Below, in pieces: positions 25,340 through 34,549 of a DNA stretch of 64,000 nucleotides; positions within the stretch are counted from its first letter, which is position 1, and every line of letters starts with the position of its first letter. Location: contig NZ_SUHQ01000009.1 in NCBI RefSeq assembly GCF_004962245.1, positions 153,228 through 217,227 on the forward strand, read 5' to 3'. The position numbers and the translations under genes are program-made. Under the pieces are notes generated by a model. It ran no database searches. It had not been told where the DNA came from and worked only from the letters and a program-made list of their open reading frames with translations. The stretch is from Mesorhizobium sp. GTDB taxonomy: Bacteria; Pseudomonadota; Alphaproteobacteria; Rhizobiales; Rhizobiaceae.

Positions 25340-26032
25340 CTATTCGGCGGCTTCGCGGACAGGGATCAAGCGCCGCTCGACCTGTTGGAGATGCAGGCGC
25401 ATCGCCGCCGCCGCGCCGCCGAGGTCGCGCTCGGCTATTGCTTCCACGATCCGCTCATGGTCGGCGAAGCTGTGATGGTCTGCCGGAGGACGGGCGCCCT
25501 CTGAACGAAGACGTCCCCAGACCACGGTCCGGCGCACGGCGTTCAGGACATCGAACAGGCCGAGCAGCACATTGTTGCGGCTCGCCTGCGCAATCTGCCG
25601 GTGAAGCAGATTGTCGATGTTCTCGTATTGCCGCCATGTACTGGCTTCCCGCGTCTGCACCAGCGATTGCCGCATCGCTGCGATATCGGAAAGCGTCGCG
25701 TGCAGCGCCGCTTCGCGCGCAATTTCGGGCTCGATGATGAGGCGCGCGCGCATCACGTCGGCCGGATTGGTGCGCCCGGCGATTTCGGAAATGCCGATCG
25801 TCTCCTCGACCGGTCCGCTGCCGACGAAGGTGCCCCTGCCGACGTGACGCCAGATGCGGCCGTCCTTCTCGAGCACGGCCAGCGCCTTGCGCAGATCGCC
25901 GCGCGATACGCCGAGACTCTCGGACAGTTCCCGCTCGGCAGGCAGCCGGGTTTCCCCGGAATGGTCCATCTGGGCAAGATAGGCCTGAAGCTGAACCAGG
26001 GCGGCGTGACCGCCATTGCCGGGATCGTCCAT
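25340..26032 (-). CDS. GntR-family (FCD-type) transcriptional regulator
   Basis: About 230 residues. The wing helix-turn-helix reads RLPAERELSESLGVSRGDLRKALAVLEKDG, followed by a VGRGTFVG wing and an FCD domain (RARLIIEPEIAREAA and later HHSFADHERIVEAIAERD, with the metal-binding H and D/E). I chose the ATG at 26032; a TTG at 26044 is also possible. It is divergent from the SsuA-type importer operon at 26211. A TAACCA/TGGTTA palindrome lies between them, with another TTAACCAATT at its own start, so it probably controls both. Confidence 0.9.
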   Translation of the reverse strand: MDDPGNGGHAALVQLQAYLAQMDHSGETRLPAERELSESLGVSRGDLRKALAVLEKDGRIWRHVGRGTFVGSGPVEETIGISEIAGRTNPADVMRARLIIEPEIAREAALHATLSDIAAMRQSLVQTREASTWRQYENIDNLLHRQIAQASRNNVLLGLFDVLNAVRRTVVWGRLRSEGARPPADHHSFADHERIVEAIAERDLGGAAAAMRLHLQQVERRLIPVREAAE

Positions 26033-26165
26033 CAATTTAACCAATTCGCATATTGATTCCTTGTGTTGGTGTTAAAACGATTGGCACAAACCGTCAACTG
26101 CCAAGTTTTCTGGGCCCTACGGCCGGAATGGCACAGTTTCTCCTTGACCAATCTGCTCTTCAGGC

Positions 26166-26188
26166 TTAACCAATTAAGACAATGGTTA
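26166..26188. promoter_or_regulatory. Candidate GntR operator (TTAACCA ... TGGTTA)
   Basis: TTAACCA (26166-26172) and TGGTTA (26183-26188) form an inverted repeat just before the importer operon. It overlaps a promoter-like pair, TTGACC, 17 bp, TAACCA. TTAACCAATT recurs inside the gntR start region near 26036. The pattern suits a GntR dimer. Confidence 0.45.
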
Positions 26189-26210
26189 CAAGAAACGGGA
26201 GGAATGACAA

Positions 26211-27206
26211 ATGGCCAGCGTATCCAGACGTACCATCCTTGCCGCCGCTTTCGCTGCGGTTCTGGCAAGTGCGGCGCCTTTTGCGGCCGCAAGTGCCGGC
26301 GACATGCGCATCGCATTCGGCGACCTTCCCGGGATCGAATCCATCCAGACGCTCGCCGCGATAGAGCGCGCCAAGGAGCGCGGCGTGAATGTCGAACTCA
26401 TCGTTCTCAATGACGAGGACCTGGCTGCGCAGGCGATTGTCGGCGGCCAGGCCGATGTCGGCATCGGCGCGCCCTATACGCTGATCCAGAAGGTAGGCGT
26501 GCCGATCCGCATTTTTGCGCAGATATCGACGCTGCGCTTCTTTCCTGTCGTCAACAGCGAATTCTACAAGGAATGGAAGGATCTCGATGGGCAGGAGGTC
26601 GCCGTTCAGGCGCGCGGCTCCGGTACCGAGGCGGTCATGCTCCTGATGGCCAAAAATCACGGCATCAAGCTCGGTAACATCAGCTATGTCCCGGGTTCCG
26701 AGGTTCGCCGCAATGCGCTGCTCCAGGGGACGCTGAAGGCGTCGATCGTCGATGCCGCCAACAGGCGGGCACTTGAGGCCGAGGCCCCCGGCAAGTTCAT
26801 CGTCCTGCCGGTCGAGGATCTCGGCGCCTCGGACGAAGCGCTTTTCGCGACCGCAGACTATCTGAAGAACAACGCCGCCGACGTCGACATCCTGGTCGAG
26901 GAATTGATGAAGACCGCGCGGGAAATAACCGAGAACCCGGCCGTTGCGGTCGAATTCCGCAACAAGTACAAATTGCTGCCGGATCTCGGCGCGGAAGCGG
27001 ATAGCGAAATCACCGAATACTACAAGGAAACCGCGGAAGCCGGCAGTCTTGCGTTGAATGGCGGCGGAGCGGATGCGGCCGCCGACGATTTCGCCTTCTT
27101 CAGCGTTGCCGGCCAGATCGAAGGCGATCCCGCGAGCCTCAAGGTCGAGGACTTCTGGGATGTCTCGGCACTCGACCGCGCTGTCGCCAAGCTCGGCAAG
27201 AAATAG
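26211..27206 (+). CDS. NMT1/SsuA-type ABC transporter substrate-binding protein
   Basis: A 331-residue periplasmic protein with a signal peptide of about 29 residues (RRTILAAAFAAVLASAAPFAAASA). The mature part has the SsuA/ThiY pattern: RIAFGDLPGIESIQTLAAIERAKERG, VELIVLNDEDLAAQAIVGGQADVGIGAPY, and VAVQARGSGTEAVMLL. GGGAGGAATGACAA precedes the ATG. This class binds sulfonates, nitrate, thiamine precursors or aromatic acids. The downstream ligase and hydrolase suggest an organic acid, but this is inference. Confidence 0.92.
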   Translation: MASVSRRTILAAAFAAVLASAAPFAAASAGDMRIAFGDLPGIESIQTLAAIERAKERGVNVELIVLNDEDLAAQAIVGGQADVGIGAPYTLIQKVGVPIRIFAQISTLRFFPVVNSEFYKEWKDLDGQEVAVQARGSGTEAVMLLMAKNHGIKLGNISYVPGSEVRRNALLQGTLKASIVDAANRRALEAEAPGKFIVLPVEDLGASDEALFATADYLKNNAADVDILVEELMKTAREITENPAVAVEFRNKYKLLPDLGAEADSEITEYYKETAEAGSLALNGGGADAAADDFAFFSVAGQIEGDPASLKVEDFWDVSALDRAVAKLGKK

Positions 27207-27218
27207 GCGGCCTGCCGG

Positions 27219-28046
27219 ATGGCCGTAAGCATCAGAACCGAGGGCGAGGCTGCCGGCCTCGCTCCCCTTTCCAATCGCAGCACCTCGGGCGCATCATGGG
27301 ACCAGCCGATCATCCTCAGGCTTGTGTCGATCGTCCTGTTCGCGGGAATTTGGGAGGTGGCCGGTCGCATTCCCGTCAGCTTCGCCTTCCCGACCTTTTC
27401 CGACACGATCGTCGCGTTTTTCGGATTGCTCGCCGACGGGAGTTTGGCAACCGCCTACCTGTCGACACTGCAGCCGCTGGTGCTCGGCGTTGTCCTGTCG
27501 GCGTTCCTGGGTGTCGGCCTTGGCACGATATGTGGCCTATGGCGCACCGGTGAGTGGCTGATGATCCCGGTGTTCATCGTGCTTCAGGCAGCGCCCGTCG
27601 CCGCCTTCATTCCGATGGTCACCTTCGTCTACGGCATCGGCATGACCGCCAAGACGCTCGCCGTCATGATCCTTGCGCTGCCGGTCATCGTGCTCAACAC
27701 CTACAAGGCGGTGCGCAACGTCAACGAGTCGCTGCTCGTCATGTGCCGATCATTCCTGGGCACACGTTGGCAGACCGTCGCCAAGATTATTCTTCCCGAC
27801 GCCAGCCCGGTGATCTTTGCCGGTTTGCGCCTCGGCGTCGCTGCCGGGTTCGTCGGCGTGGTGCTCGCCGAACTGCTGATCACCCCAACCGGGATCGGCG
27901 ACCTCATCACGTTTCACCGCTCGCGCGCAGACTATGCCGAGATGTACGCAACAATTGCCTCGATCATTGCGCTTTCCACCCTGACGCTCGTCTTTCTGCA
28001 GTGGGTGGAAGTCCGTGTTTTCAGGCCCGAGAGTAGAGGTGCTTAA
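27219..28046 (+). CDS. ABC transporter permease (SsuC type), first copy
   Basis: A 275-residue membrane protein with about six helices (residues 30-270). The ATPase-contact motif EAA loop appears around NVNESLLVMCRSFLGTRWQTVAKIILPDASP, and the ending VVLAELLITPTGIGDLITFHRSR is typical of the SsuC group. It starts 12 bp after the binding protein. A second permease of the same class (28858-29613) follows the ATPase, so the channel is probably a heterodimer. Confidence 0.92.
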   Translation: MAVSIRTEGEAAGLAPLSNRSTSGASWDQPIILRLVSIVLFAGIWEVAGRIPVSFAFPTFSDTIVAFFGLLADGSLATAYLSTLQPLVLGVVLSAFLGVGLGTICGLWRTGEWLMIPVFIVLQAAPVAAFIPMVTFVYGIGMTAKTLAVMILALPVIVLNTYKAVRNVNESLLVMCRSFLGTRWQTVAKIILPDASPVIFAGLRLGVAAGFVGVVLAELLITPTGIGDLITFHRSRADYAEMYATIASIIALSTLTLVFLQWVEVRVFRPESRGA

Positions 28047-28047
28047 C

Positions 28048-28851
28048 ATGGGCGCGACCGCATTGCGAAACGGACCGTCCCCGGTTCCCGCACCGATCGA
28101 TTCAATCGTGGAGGTGAGAGGAATTTCCAAGACCTATGGCAATGTCGAGGCGCTGCGCGGCATCGATCTCGACTTTCCCAGGGGCAAGCTGACCAGCCTT
28201 CTCGGACCCAGCGGTTGCGGAAAGACGACGCTGTTGAAGATCATAGCGGGGCTGACACGAGCCGATGGCGGAACCGTCGCGATCAACGGCAAGCGCGTCA
28301 GCGCACCAGGTCCCGAACGCGCTTTCGTGTTTCAGGACTTTGCGCTGATGCCTTGGGCGACCGTGACACGCAACGTGGCCTTCGGTCTCGAACTGCGCGG
28401 CACCAACAAGGCCGAACGCGAGGAGACTGCCCACCGCTACATCGCCGAGGTGGGACTAGCCGGCTTCGAGGACAAATATCCCCACGAACTGTCGGGCGGC
28501 ATGCGCCAGCGCGTCGGCCTGGCGCGGGCATTGTCGGTCGATGCCGACGTCCTGCTCCTCGATGAACCGTTTTCGGCGGTCGACGAGCAGAACCGGCGGA
28601 AGTTCCAGGAAGACCTGATCCGGCTGCGCACCAACCAGAACAAGACCTTCATCTTCGTGACGCACTCGATCGAGGAGGCTGTCTACATCTCCGACCGCAT
28701 CGTGCTGCTGTCGCCGAGACCCGGTCGGGTTTCGCAGATCATCGAACCGGAAATCGACCGCTCCGGCGATCCGGAGCGCATTCACCGCGACAGGCACTAT
28801 CTCGATACCGTCGAGGAGATATGGCAGGGGCTGAAGCAGTATGTGGAATGA
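28048..28851 (+). CDS. ABC transporter ATP-binding protein (SsuB type)
   Basis: About 267 residues with Walker A LGPSGCGKTTLLKIIAG, Q-loop FVFQDFALMPW, ABC signature ELSGGMRQRVGLARALS, Walker B DVLLLDEPFSAVD and a switch H in FVTHSIEEAVYISD. The ATG at 28048 follows the permease stop by one base with GAGG upstream; a longer start at 28015 would overlap the permease. It energises the importer encoded by its neighbours and is flanked by two permeases. Confidence 0.93.
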   Translation: MGATALRNGPSPVPAPIDSIVEVRGISKTYGNVEALRGIDLDFPRGKLTSLLGPSGCGKTTLLKIIAGLTRADGGTVAINGKRVSAPGPERAFVFQDFALMPWATVTRNVAFGLELRGTNKAEREETAHRYIAEVGLAGFEDKYPHELSGGMRQRVGLARALSVDADVLLLDEPFSAVDEQNRRKFQEDLIRLRTNQNKTFIFVTHSIEEAVYISDRIVLLSPRPGRVSQIIEPEIDRSGDPERIHRDRHYLDTVEEIWQGLKQYVE

Positions 28852-28857
28852 TCGGCC

Positions 28858-29613
28858 ATGACCTTGTTTGGTTACCGTGTACCAATGATGGCGTCCCTGC
28901 TCGTCTGGTGCGTCGTATGGGAAATCGTCGGCCGGCTGGACCTTGTCTTCATGCTGCCGCCGTTCAGCGAGGTGCTGGCTGCAGCCGTCGATCTCGTGCA
29001 GACCCCGTCATGGCAGAGCGCTACGGTCACGACCCTTCGCGCCTTCGCCATGGGCATGGTCCTGTCGATCGTGATCGGCGTGCCACTGGGCATCCTGATG
29101 GGACGCGTCAAGATCGCCGACGACCTGCTCGGCATGTGGGTCAACATCTTTTCAAGCGCACCGCTCTCGGCGATCGTCCCGGTGCTGATGATCCTGTTCG
29201 GCTTCGGCGAGAAGACGATCGTTGCGGCGGTCTTCCTGTTTGCCATCTGGATCATCGTTCTCGACACCCGCGCCGGGGTCCGCCATATCTCGCCGTCGCT
29301 GATCGAAATGGCGCGTTCCTATGGTGCCTCGCGCCCGGCGCTTTACACCAAGATCCTCGTTTGGGCGGCGCTTCCGGAGATCCTTGCCGGCATCCGCCTC
29401 GGCCTCATCCGCGGCGTCAAGGGCGTCGTCATCGGCCAGTTGCTCGTCGCCATCGTCGGTTACGGTGCGCTGTTCGAGACCTTTTCGCGAAATTTCCGCA
29501 TGGCCGAATTCTGGGCCCTTACCATCATCCTTTTTGCCTTCGCCCTGCTGGTTGCCGAACTGATCGAACGGGCCGAAGCCAAAGTCGAATACTATGCAGG
29601 AGCAAGACAGTGA
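28858..29613 (+). CDS. ABC transporter permease (SsuC type), second copy
   Basis: A 251-residue membrane protein with six predicted helices and the same EAA loop pattern (SLIEMARSYGASRPALYTKILVWAALPEI) and ending (VVIGQLLVAIVGYGALFETFS) as the permease at 27219. The two share the fold but differ in sequence, as expected of heterodimer partners. It begins 6 bp after the ATPase and ends in a TGA that overlaps the GTG start of the next gene. Confidence 0.92.
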   Translation: MTLFGYRVPMMASLLVWCVVWEIVGRLDLVFMLPPFSEVLAAAVDLVQTPSWQSATVTTLRAFAMGMVLSIVIGVPLGILMGRVKIADDLLGMWVNIFSSAPLSAIVPVLMILFGFGEKTIVAAVFLFAIWIIVLDTRAGVRHISPSLIEMARSYGASRPALYTKILVWAALPEILAGIRLGLIRGVKGVVIGQLLVAIVGYGALFETFSRNFRMAEFWALTIILFAFALLVAELIERAEAKVEYYAGARQ

Positions 29614-30314
29614 ACATGCACGGCACGACCTCAAGCTACGTCATCGAACCGACCGCGATCCCGAGTATCCCGGTGGCGGGAACCGACAAGTTGTTCCCGG
29701 TGCACCGGGTCTATTGCGTCGGACGGAACTATGCCGCGCATGCGGTCGAGATGGGACACGACCCCAACAAGGAGCCGCCGTTCTTCTTCCAGAAGAACCC
29801 CGACAACCTCGATACGACAGGAGAATTTCCGTATCCTCCGGCCTCCAACGATGTCCATCACGAGATCGAAATGGTCGTGGCGCTGAAAAGCGGCGGTACG
29901 GACATCCCGGTCGAAAAGGCTCTGGACTGCGTGTTCGGTTATGGCGTAGGTCTCGACATGACGCGGCGCGACCTGCAAGGGAAGGCGAAGGACATGGGCC
30001 GTCCATGGGAGGTCGGCAAGGCTTTCGAGGCATCGGCGCCATGCACGCCACTGGTTCCGGCAAGCTCGATCGGCCATCCCGGCCAGGGAGCGATTTGGCT
30101 GGACGTCAATGGCGAGCGAAAACAGACCGGCGATCTCAACCAGATGATTTGGAAAGTTTCGGAAATGATCAGTTATCTGTCAGGGCTTTTCACGCTGATG
30201 CCGGGGGATATTATTCTTTCCGGCACGCCGTCCGGCGTTGGGGCGGTCACTCGCGGTGATGTTCTTCGCGGTCATATCGATGGCGTCGGCGACATAGAGG
30301 TTCGCGTTGTCTGA
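29610..30314 (+). CDS. Fumarylacetoacetate hydrolase family protein (acylpyruvate/fumarylpyruvate-hydrolase-like)
   Basis: About 234 residues, the size of the FAHD1/NagK group. Conserved parts are VYCVGRNYAAHAVEMG, PFFFQKNPDN, DVHHEIEMVVALK (metal ligands E, E), FGYGVGLDMTRRDLQ (D) and the C-terminal GDIILSGTPSGVGAVTRGD. These enzymes cleave acylpyruvates or decarboxylate oxaloacetate. AGGAG lies 7 bp before GTG 29610, whose frame overlaps the permease stop; ATG 29616 is an alternative. Next to an oxalyl-CoA-ligase-like gene, a role with an oxalate- or oxaloacetate-related acid is possible. Confidence 0.9.
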   Translation: MNMHGTTSSYVIEPTAIPSIPVAGTDKLFPVHRVYCVGRNYAAHAVEMGHDPNKEPPFFFQKNPDNLDTTGEFPYPPASNDVHHEIEMVVALKSGGTDIPVEKALDCVFGYGVGLDMTRRDLQGKAKDMGRPWEVGKAFEASAPCTPLVPASSIGHPGQGAIWLDVNGERKQTGDLNQMIWKVSEMISYLSGLFTLMPGDIILSGTPSGVGAVTRGDVLRGHIDGVGDIEVRVV

Positions 30315-31839
30315 AGCCTCGATCGTTGAACGGCTTGCTGCCGGAGCGGACGATGCTCCGGCGATTTCGGCACCCGACCGGATCACGCTCACCCACGGCG
30401 GACTGCGCCGCCTGATCTCCGAAACGGCTGCGCGGCTCAATGCGCTCGGCCTCGGCCGTGGCGACCGTGTGGCCATCGTGCTGCCGAACGGCCCGGAGAT
30501 GGCGACGGCTTTTGTCGCCGTAGCGGCCGCCGCTTCGACGGCGCCCCTCAATCCCGCCTACCGGGCCGATGAACTCGATTTTTATCTCAGCGATATCGGC
30601 GCAAAGGCGATCCTCGTTGCAGAAGGCGAAACTGGCCCTGCAGTGGCCGTCGCCGAGCGCCTGGGCATAGCAGTGCTGAGGCTCGTTGCGCAGGATGGCG
30701 CGCCGGCCGGCGGCTTCAGCATCGAGGGCAAACCGGTTGGCCCGTCTGTTTTGTCCGGCTTGGCAGCGGATGGTGACATTGCATTGTTGCTGCACACGTC
30801 CGGCACCACGTCGCGGCCAAAGCTGGTGCCGCTCAGCCATGCCAACCTTGCCGCCTCGGCCGCCCATATCGGCGCCACGCTCGGCCTGACGGCCGGCGAT
30901 CGCTGCCTCAACATCATGCCGCTGTTCCACATCCATGGGCTGATCGCGGCGGTGCTGTCCTCGCTCGCCGCCGGCGGCAGCGTCTTCTGCACGCCGGGCT
31001 TCAATGCGCTGCGTTTCTTCCACTGGCTAAATGAGGTCCGGCCGAGCTGGTACACGGCCGTTCCGACCATGCATCAGGCCATCCTGCCGCGCGCGGCGCG
31101 CAATGCCGATGCGCTGGCCGCGGCGCCTTTGCGCTTCATCCGATCGTCCTCGGCGTCGCTGCCGCCGCAGGTGATGGCCGAGCTCGAGGCGACCTTCGGC
31201 TGCCCGGTGATCGAATCCTACGGCATGACAGAAGCCGCGCACCAGATGGCCTCGAACCGGCTGCCGCCGGGCCTGCGCAAGCCGGGCAGCGTCGGCGCGG
31301 CCGCCGGACCGGAGGTGGCGGTGATGGCGCCCGACGGGCAATTGCTGAAGCCGGGTGAGACTGGCGAGATCGTCATTCGCGGACCCAATGTGACCGCAGG
31401 CTACGAGAAGAATCCGGACGCCAATGCCACGGCCTTCGCGCATGGCTGGTTTCATACCGGCGACCAGGGCGTGCTCGACGAAGACGGCTATCTGCGTGTC
31501 ACCGGCCGGCTCAAGGAGATCATCAACCGCGGCGGCGAGAAGATCTCCCCGCTCGAGGTCGATGACGTGCTGATGGACCATCCGGCGGTGGCGCAGGTCG
31601 TCACCTTCGCCACGCCGCACGACAAGCTTGGTGAGGAGGTCGCGGCCGCGATCGTGCTGCGCGAGGGCATGGCTGCCACCGAAGGCGACATCCGCAGCTT
31701 TGCCGCGCTGCGGCTTGCCGATTTCAAGGTGCCGCGCATTGTCCTGATCCTGGACGAAATCCCGAAGGGCGCGACGGGCAAGCTGCAGCGTATCGGTCTC
31801 GCGACCAAACTCGGTCTTGCCAAACCCGGGCTTGGATAA
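30307..31839 (+). CDS. AMP-dependent acyl-CoA ligase (oxalyl-CoA synthetase AAE3-like)
   Basis: A 510-residue adenylate-forming enzyme with P-loop LLHTSGTTSRPKLVPLSH, the hinge region FHTGDQGVLDEDGYLRVTGRLKEIINRGGEKISPLE and catalytic lysine PKGATGKLQR. The stretch LFHIHGLIAAVL, then RSSSASLPPQV and SYGMTEAAHQMASN, is close to plant AAE3 and yeast Pcs60, oxalate-CoA ligases. It activates an acid, oxalate being the leading guess. Its start overlaps the preceding hydrolase by 8 bp and its stop overlaps the next start by one base, so the three are tightly coupled. Confidence 0.85.
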   Translation: MSEASIVERLAAGADDAPAISAPDRITLTHGGLRRLISETAARLNALGLGRGDRVAIVLPNGPEMATAFVAVAAAASTAPLNPAYRADELDFYLSDIGAKAILVAEGETGPAVAVAERLGIAVLRLVAQDGAPAGGFSIEGKPVGPSVLSGLAADGDIALLLHTSGTTSRPKLVPLSHANLAASAAHIGATLGLTAGDRCLNIMPLFHIHGLIAAVLSSLAAGGSVFCTPGFNALRFFHWLNEVRPSWYTAVPTMHQAILPRAARNADALAAAPLRFIRSSSASLPPQVMAELEATFGCPVIESYGMTEAAHQMASNRLPPGLRKPGSVGAAAGPEVAVMAPDGQLLKPGETGEIVIRGPNVTAGYEKNPDANATAFAHGWFHTGDQGVLDEDGYLRVTGRLKEIINRGGEKISPLEVDDVLMDHPAVAQVVTFATPHDKLGEEVAAAIVLREGMAATEGDIRSFAALRLADFKVPRIVLILDEIPKGATGKLQRIGLATKLGLAKPGLG

Positions 31840-32828
31840 TGATGCGGATCACCATTTTTGGCGCCGGCGCGATCGGCGGCTATCTCGCGGCCAAACTTGC
31901 GATGGCCGGCCGGGTCGATCTGTCGATCGTGGCGCGCGGCGCGCATCTCGATGCGATTAAGACGGGTGGGCTTCGCCTGATCGAAGACGGTCATGAATCC
32001 GTCGCCTCTGTCAGGGCCGCCGCGCAGGCGCAGGAGCTGGGCGTCCAGGACTATGTCGTGTTGGCGCTCAAGGCTCATTCGCTTGCACCAGCGCTCGACC
32101 AGATCGCGCCGCTGCTGGGCGAGGGGACGGCCGTCGTCACCATGCAGAATGGCGTGCCGTGGTGGTACTTCCACAAGATCGGCGGGTCGCTCGAAGGCAC
32201 GCGGTTGCAAGCGGTGGATCCTGGTGGGGTGATCTGGGACCGGCTTGGACCGGATCGCGTCATCGGCTCGGTCGTCTATCCGGCGGCCGAGGTGGATGCG
32301 CCCGGCCTGGTCCGCCATATCGAGGGAAAACGCTTTTCGCTTGGCGAGCCTTCGGGCGAGAAAAGCGAACGCGTCACGCGGCTTGCCGAGGAGATGGTTG
32401 CGGCGGGGCTGCAGGTGCCGGTTCGCGACGACATTCGTAGTGAAATCTGGGTGAAGCTCTGGGGCAATCTCTCCTTCAACCCGATTTCCGCGCTGACCGG
32501 CAGCACGCTTGCGGCAATCGCTGCCGACGAAGCAACCCGCACACTTGCCCGCACCATGATGCTGGAGGCGCAGGCGATCGGCGAAAGCCTCGGCGTTCGT
32601 TTCCCGATATCGGTCGACCGCCGCATCAAGGGCGCCGGCGACGTCGGCGAGCACAAGACCTCGATGCTGCAGGATCTGGAGCGCGGCCGGCCAATGGAGA
32701 TCGACGCGCTGGTGACGGCGGTCCAGGAACTCGGCCGGCTGACCGGCCAGTCGACACCCACCATCGACAACGTGCTGGCTCTGGTGCGGCGGCTTGCCAT
32801 CGAGCGCGGCTGTTATTCTTCCTTGTAG
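31839..32828 (+). CDS. Ketopantoate reductase family oxidoreductase (PanE/ApbA-like)
   Basis: A 329-residue protein with an N-terminal NADP-binding motif RITIFGAGAIGGYLAAKLA and the family's later VVLALKAHSL, TMQNGVPWW and the C-terminal helical domain KLWGNLSFNPISALTG, with RGRPMEIDAL (the catalytic Lys and Asn pattern). In this position a role in pantothenate synthesis is unlikely; the family includes many 2-oxo-acid reductases. It is the last gene of the unit starting at 26211. A 3-base shorter start (31842) is also possible. Confidence 0.9.
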   Translation: MMRITIFGAGAIGGYLAAKLAMAGRVDLSIVARGAHLDAIKTGGLRLIEDGHESVASVRAAAQAQELGVQDYVVLALKAHSLAPALDQIAPLLGEGTAVVTMQNGVPWWYFHKIGGSLEGTRLQAVDPGGVIWDRLGPDRVIGSVVYPAAEVDAPGLVRHIEGKRFSLGEPSGEKSERVTRLAEEMVAAGLQVPVRDDIRSEIWVKLWGNLSFNPISALTGSTLAAIAADEATRTLARTMMLEAQAIGESLGVRFPISVDRRIKGAGDVGEHKTSMLQDLERGRPMEIDALVTAVQELGRLTGQSTPTIDNVLALVRRLAIERGCYSSL

Positions 32829-32887
32829 TTTGTTCTTCTTTTGTTCTAGTCTGATCTTTTGGATGCAACATCCGGGAGGGATCAGCC

Positions 32888-33516
32888 ATGAACGAGCTGC
32901 CTTCGTTCGGGATAGGCCAGAACGGTCAGACTTTTTTCCGCTGGGACGAGCCAGACCAGAATCGGAGACACCATGTGTTTTTCGCGGTCTTGGTCGAAAA
33001 GCCGATCAACGCATTACTGGCAAAAAAACGCGTCAGCTTTCGTCGTGAGCTGGGATTGCGCGGCACGCTAATCCCTGAAAGTCACATTCACATAACGCTC
33101 GTCGGTCTCGGCTATCATCAACGCCGGCCAGCCGGTTTGATCGGCGTCGCCCGTCATATCGGCTCGTTGATACAGGCGAGGCCATTTGAGGTTTCTCTCG
33201 ATCGCCTGTCGGCCTTCGGCGGCGGAGCGCTGGTGCTTCGCAGCAGTGACAGCTCGCCAGTGCTGCAAGCCTTCTGGTGCAACCTCTCAGCCGTGATCGA
33301 CGACAGCCCGCTGAAGCCTTTCGTAAGCAAATCGATAGAGCCTCATGTGACGTTGCTTCGTGACCGGCAACGCGTGCCCAAAGTTCGGGAACGGGCGTTG
33401 AACCAGTCAGGTGGACTGTGCAGAATTTTGCATTGATCCACAGTTATGAAGGTCGATACGAGTTCCCTGGCCGCTGGCAGTTGGGCGGCCAGGACGACGC
33501 CGTGGCCGCCATGTGA
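32888..33516 (+). pseudogene. 2'-5' RNA ligase-like 2H phosphoesterase, frameshifted
   Basis: The first frame (32888 onward, MNELPSFGIGQNG) encodes a LigT-like 2H fold with both HxT/S motifs (HIHITLVGLGY and EPHVTLLRD). It then goes out of frame near 33390 and stops at 33436 with the odd tail LCRILH. In the other frame the expected end is present: VEPVRWTVQNFALIHSYEG, then RYEFPGRWQLGG, to TGA 33514-33516. A one-base loss would join the two. The catalytic core remains, so a shortened protein may still work. A sequencing error cannot be excluded. Confidence 0.75.
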
Positions 33517-33528
33517 GAAGACACCGTA

Positions 33529-34014
33529 TCAGATCGTCTTGACGTACTCCGCAAGCTGGTCGAGCACGGTGCCCCAGCCGTCGTAAAATCCCATCTCCTC
33601 GTGGTTATTGCGCGTGGCTTCGTCGCGGTGGATGGCGGTCGCGGTGTAGCGCGTCGCCTTGCCTTCCGGCTGGAAGGATATGACCGCGGTGATGAATGGA
33701 TCCCCCGACGGGCGATAGCCAGGCAGCAGTGCATCGGTCCACACCAGCCGCTCGTTCGGCACGATGTCGAGATAGCAGCAACGCCGGTCGTTGACTTGCC
33801 TGCCATCAGGCGATTGCATGCGGGTCCTGAATAGCCCACCGGGCCTCAGGTCGATCTCGCAATCGGTGATGATCCACGGCTTCGGCGTGAACCATTGCCG
33901 GACATGCTCGGGCTTGGTGTAGGCGGTCCAGAGCAGTTCTCGTGGCGCATCGACAACGCGTTCGAGGACGAGGTCGAGTTTCGGATCGGGTTTGAACAGC
34001 GGCGCCGGGCTCAT
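33529..34014 (-). CDS. SRPBCC (AHSA1-like) domain protein
   Basis: About 161 residues of the START/AHSA1 fold: [32 protein letters not shown], then [15 protein letters not shown] and a C-terminal [16 protein letters not shown] helix. It has a ligand-binding cavity; the role is unknown. It overlaps the arsR-like gene by 4 bp, and the ATG at 34014 is the coupled start. ArsR-SRPBCC pairs are common, and in them the ArsR protein probably controls the SRPBCC protein. Confidence 0.92.
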   Translation of the reverse strand: MSPAPLFKPDPKLDLVLERVVDAPRELLWTAYTKPEHVRQWFTPKPWIITDCEIDLRPGGLFRTRMQSPDGRQVNDRRCCYLDIVPNERLVWTDALLPGYRPSGDPFITAVISFQPEGKATRYTATAIHRDEATRNNHEEMGFYDGWGTVLDQLAEYVKTI

Positions 34015-34376
34015 ATGTCTTTCTCCTTGAGTGTCATGACGTAGGCGTCGAACTGGTCGAGGCGACGCTCCCACAGCGCGCGCTGCTCGGTCAGCCAGTT
34101 TTCCGCAAGCTTCAGCGGCTCAGGCGCGAGCCGGTAGGTCCTGACGCGGCCGGTCTTCTGCGAGCGCACCAGGCCGCAACTTTCCAGCACCTTGAGATGT
34201 TCGATGAAGGAGGGCAGGGCCATGCCGAATGGCTGGGCAAGCTCGCCGACCGAGGCAGGGCTTCTGTTCAGCCGCTCCACCACGCGGCGGCGCGTCGGAT
34301 CGGCGAGCGCGCGGAAAATGCCGTCAATCGGCGGGACGTTCGGACTTGCGGTCTGCTGGTTTGTTGCCACGGTCAT
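34011..34376 (-). CDS. ArsR-family (helix-turn-helix) transcriptional regulator
   Basis: A 121-residue winged helix protein: [53 protein letters not shown]. It lacks the cysteine pair of metal-sensing ArsR proteins, so it likely senses another signal. It is translationally coupled to the SRPBCC gene. The promoter region on the right (34377-34549) holds no gene. Confidence 0.92.
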   Translation of the reverse strand: MTVATNQQTASPNVPPIDGIFRALADPTRRRVVERLNRSPASVGELAQPFGMALPSFIEHLKVLESCGLVRSQKTGRVRTYRLAPEPLKLAENWLTEQRALWERRLDQFDAYVMTLKEKDI

Positions 34377-34549
34377 GTCTTCCTTGCGTCACTGCATCGG
34401 GCAAAGACGGTTCGCAATACTTAGGAAAATTCCTTAGTGTTGGCAAGGCCAAAAATCGGGAATGCCCGGCGGGACCGCTGGCAAAGCGGGAAGCGTGGTT
34501 TTAGGGTGCCGCCAGATTCGACCAGCGATCAGTCCGAGGGACCACGGTT

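Noticed and set aside
28821..29609. A long frame extending the FAH hydrolase upstream by about 260 codons
   Set aside because: It covers the permease gene in another frame and has no domain. The hydrolase starts at 29610.
31839..32828. Assigning the PanE-like gene as true ketopantoate reductase
   Set aside because: It is inside a catabolic operon without other pantothenate genes; only the family can be claimed.
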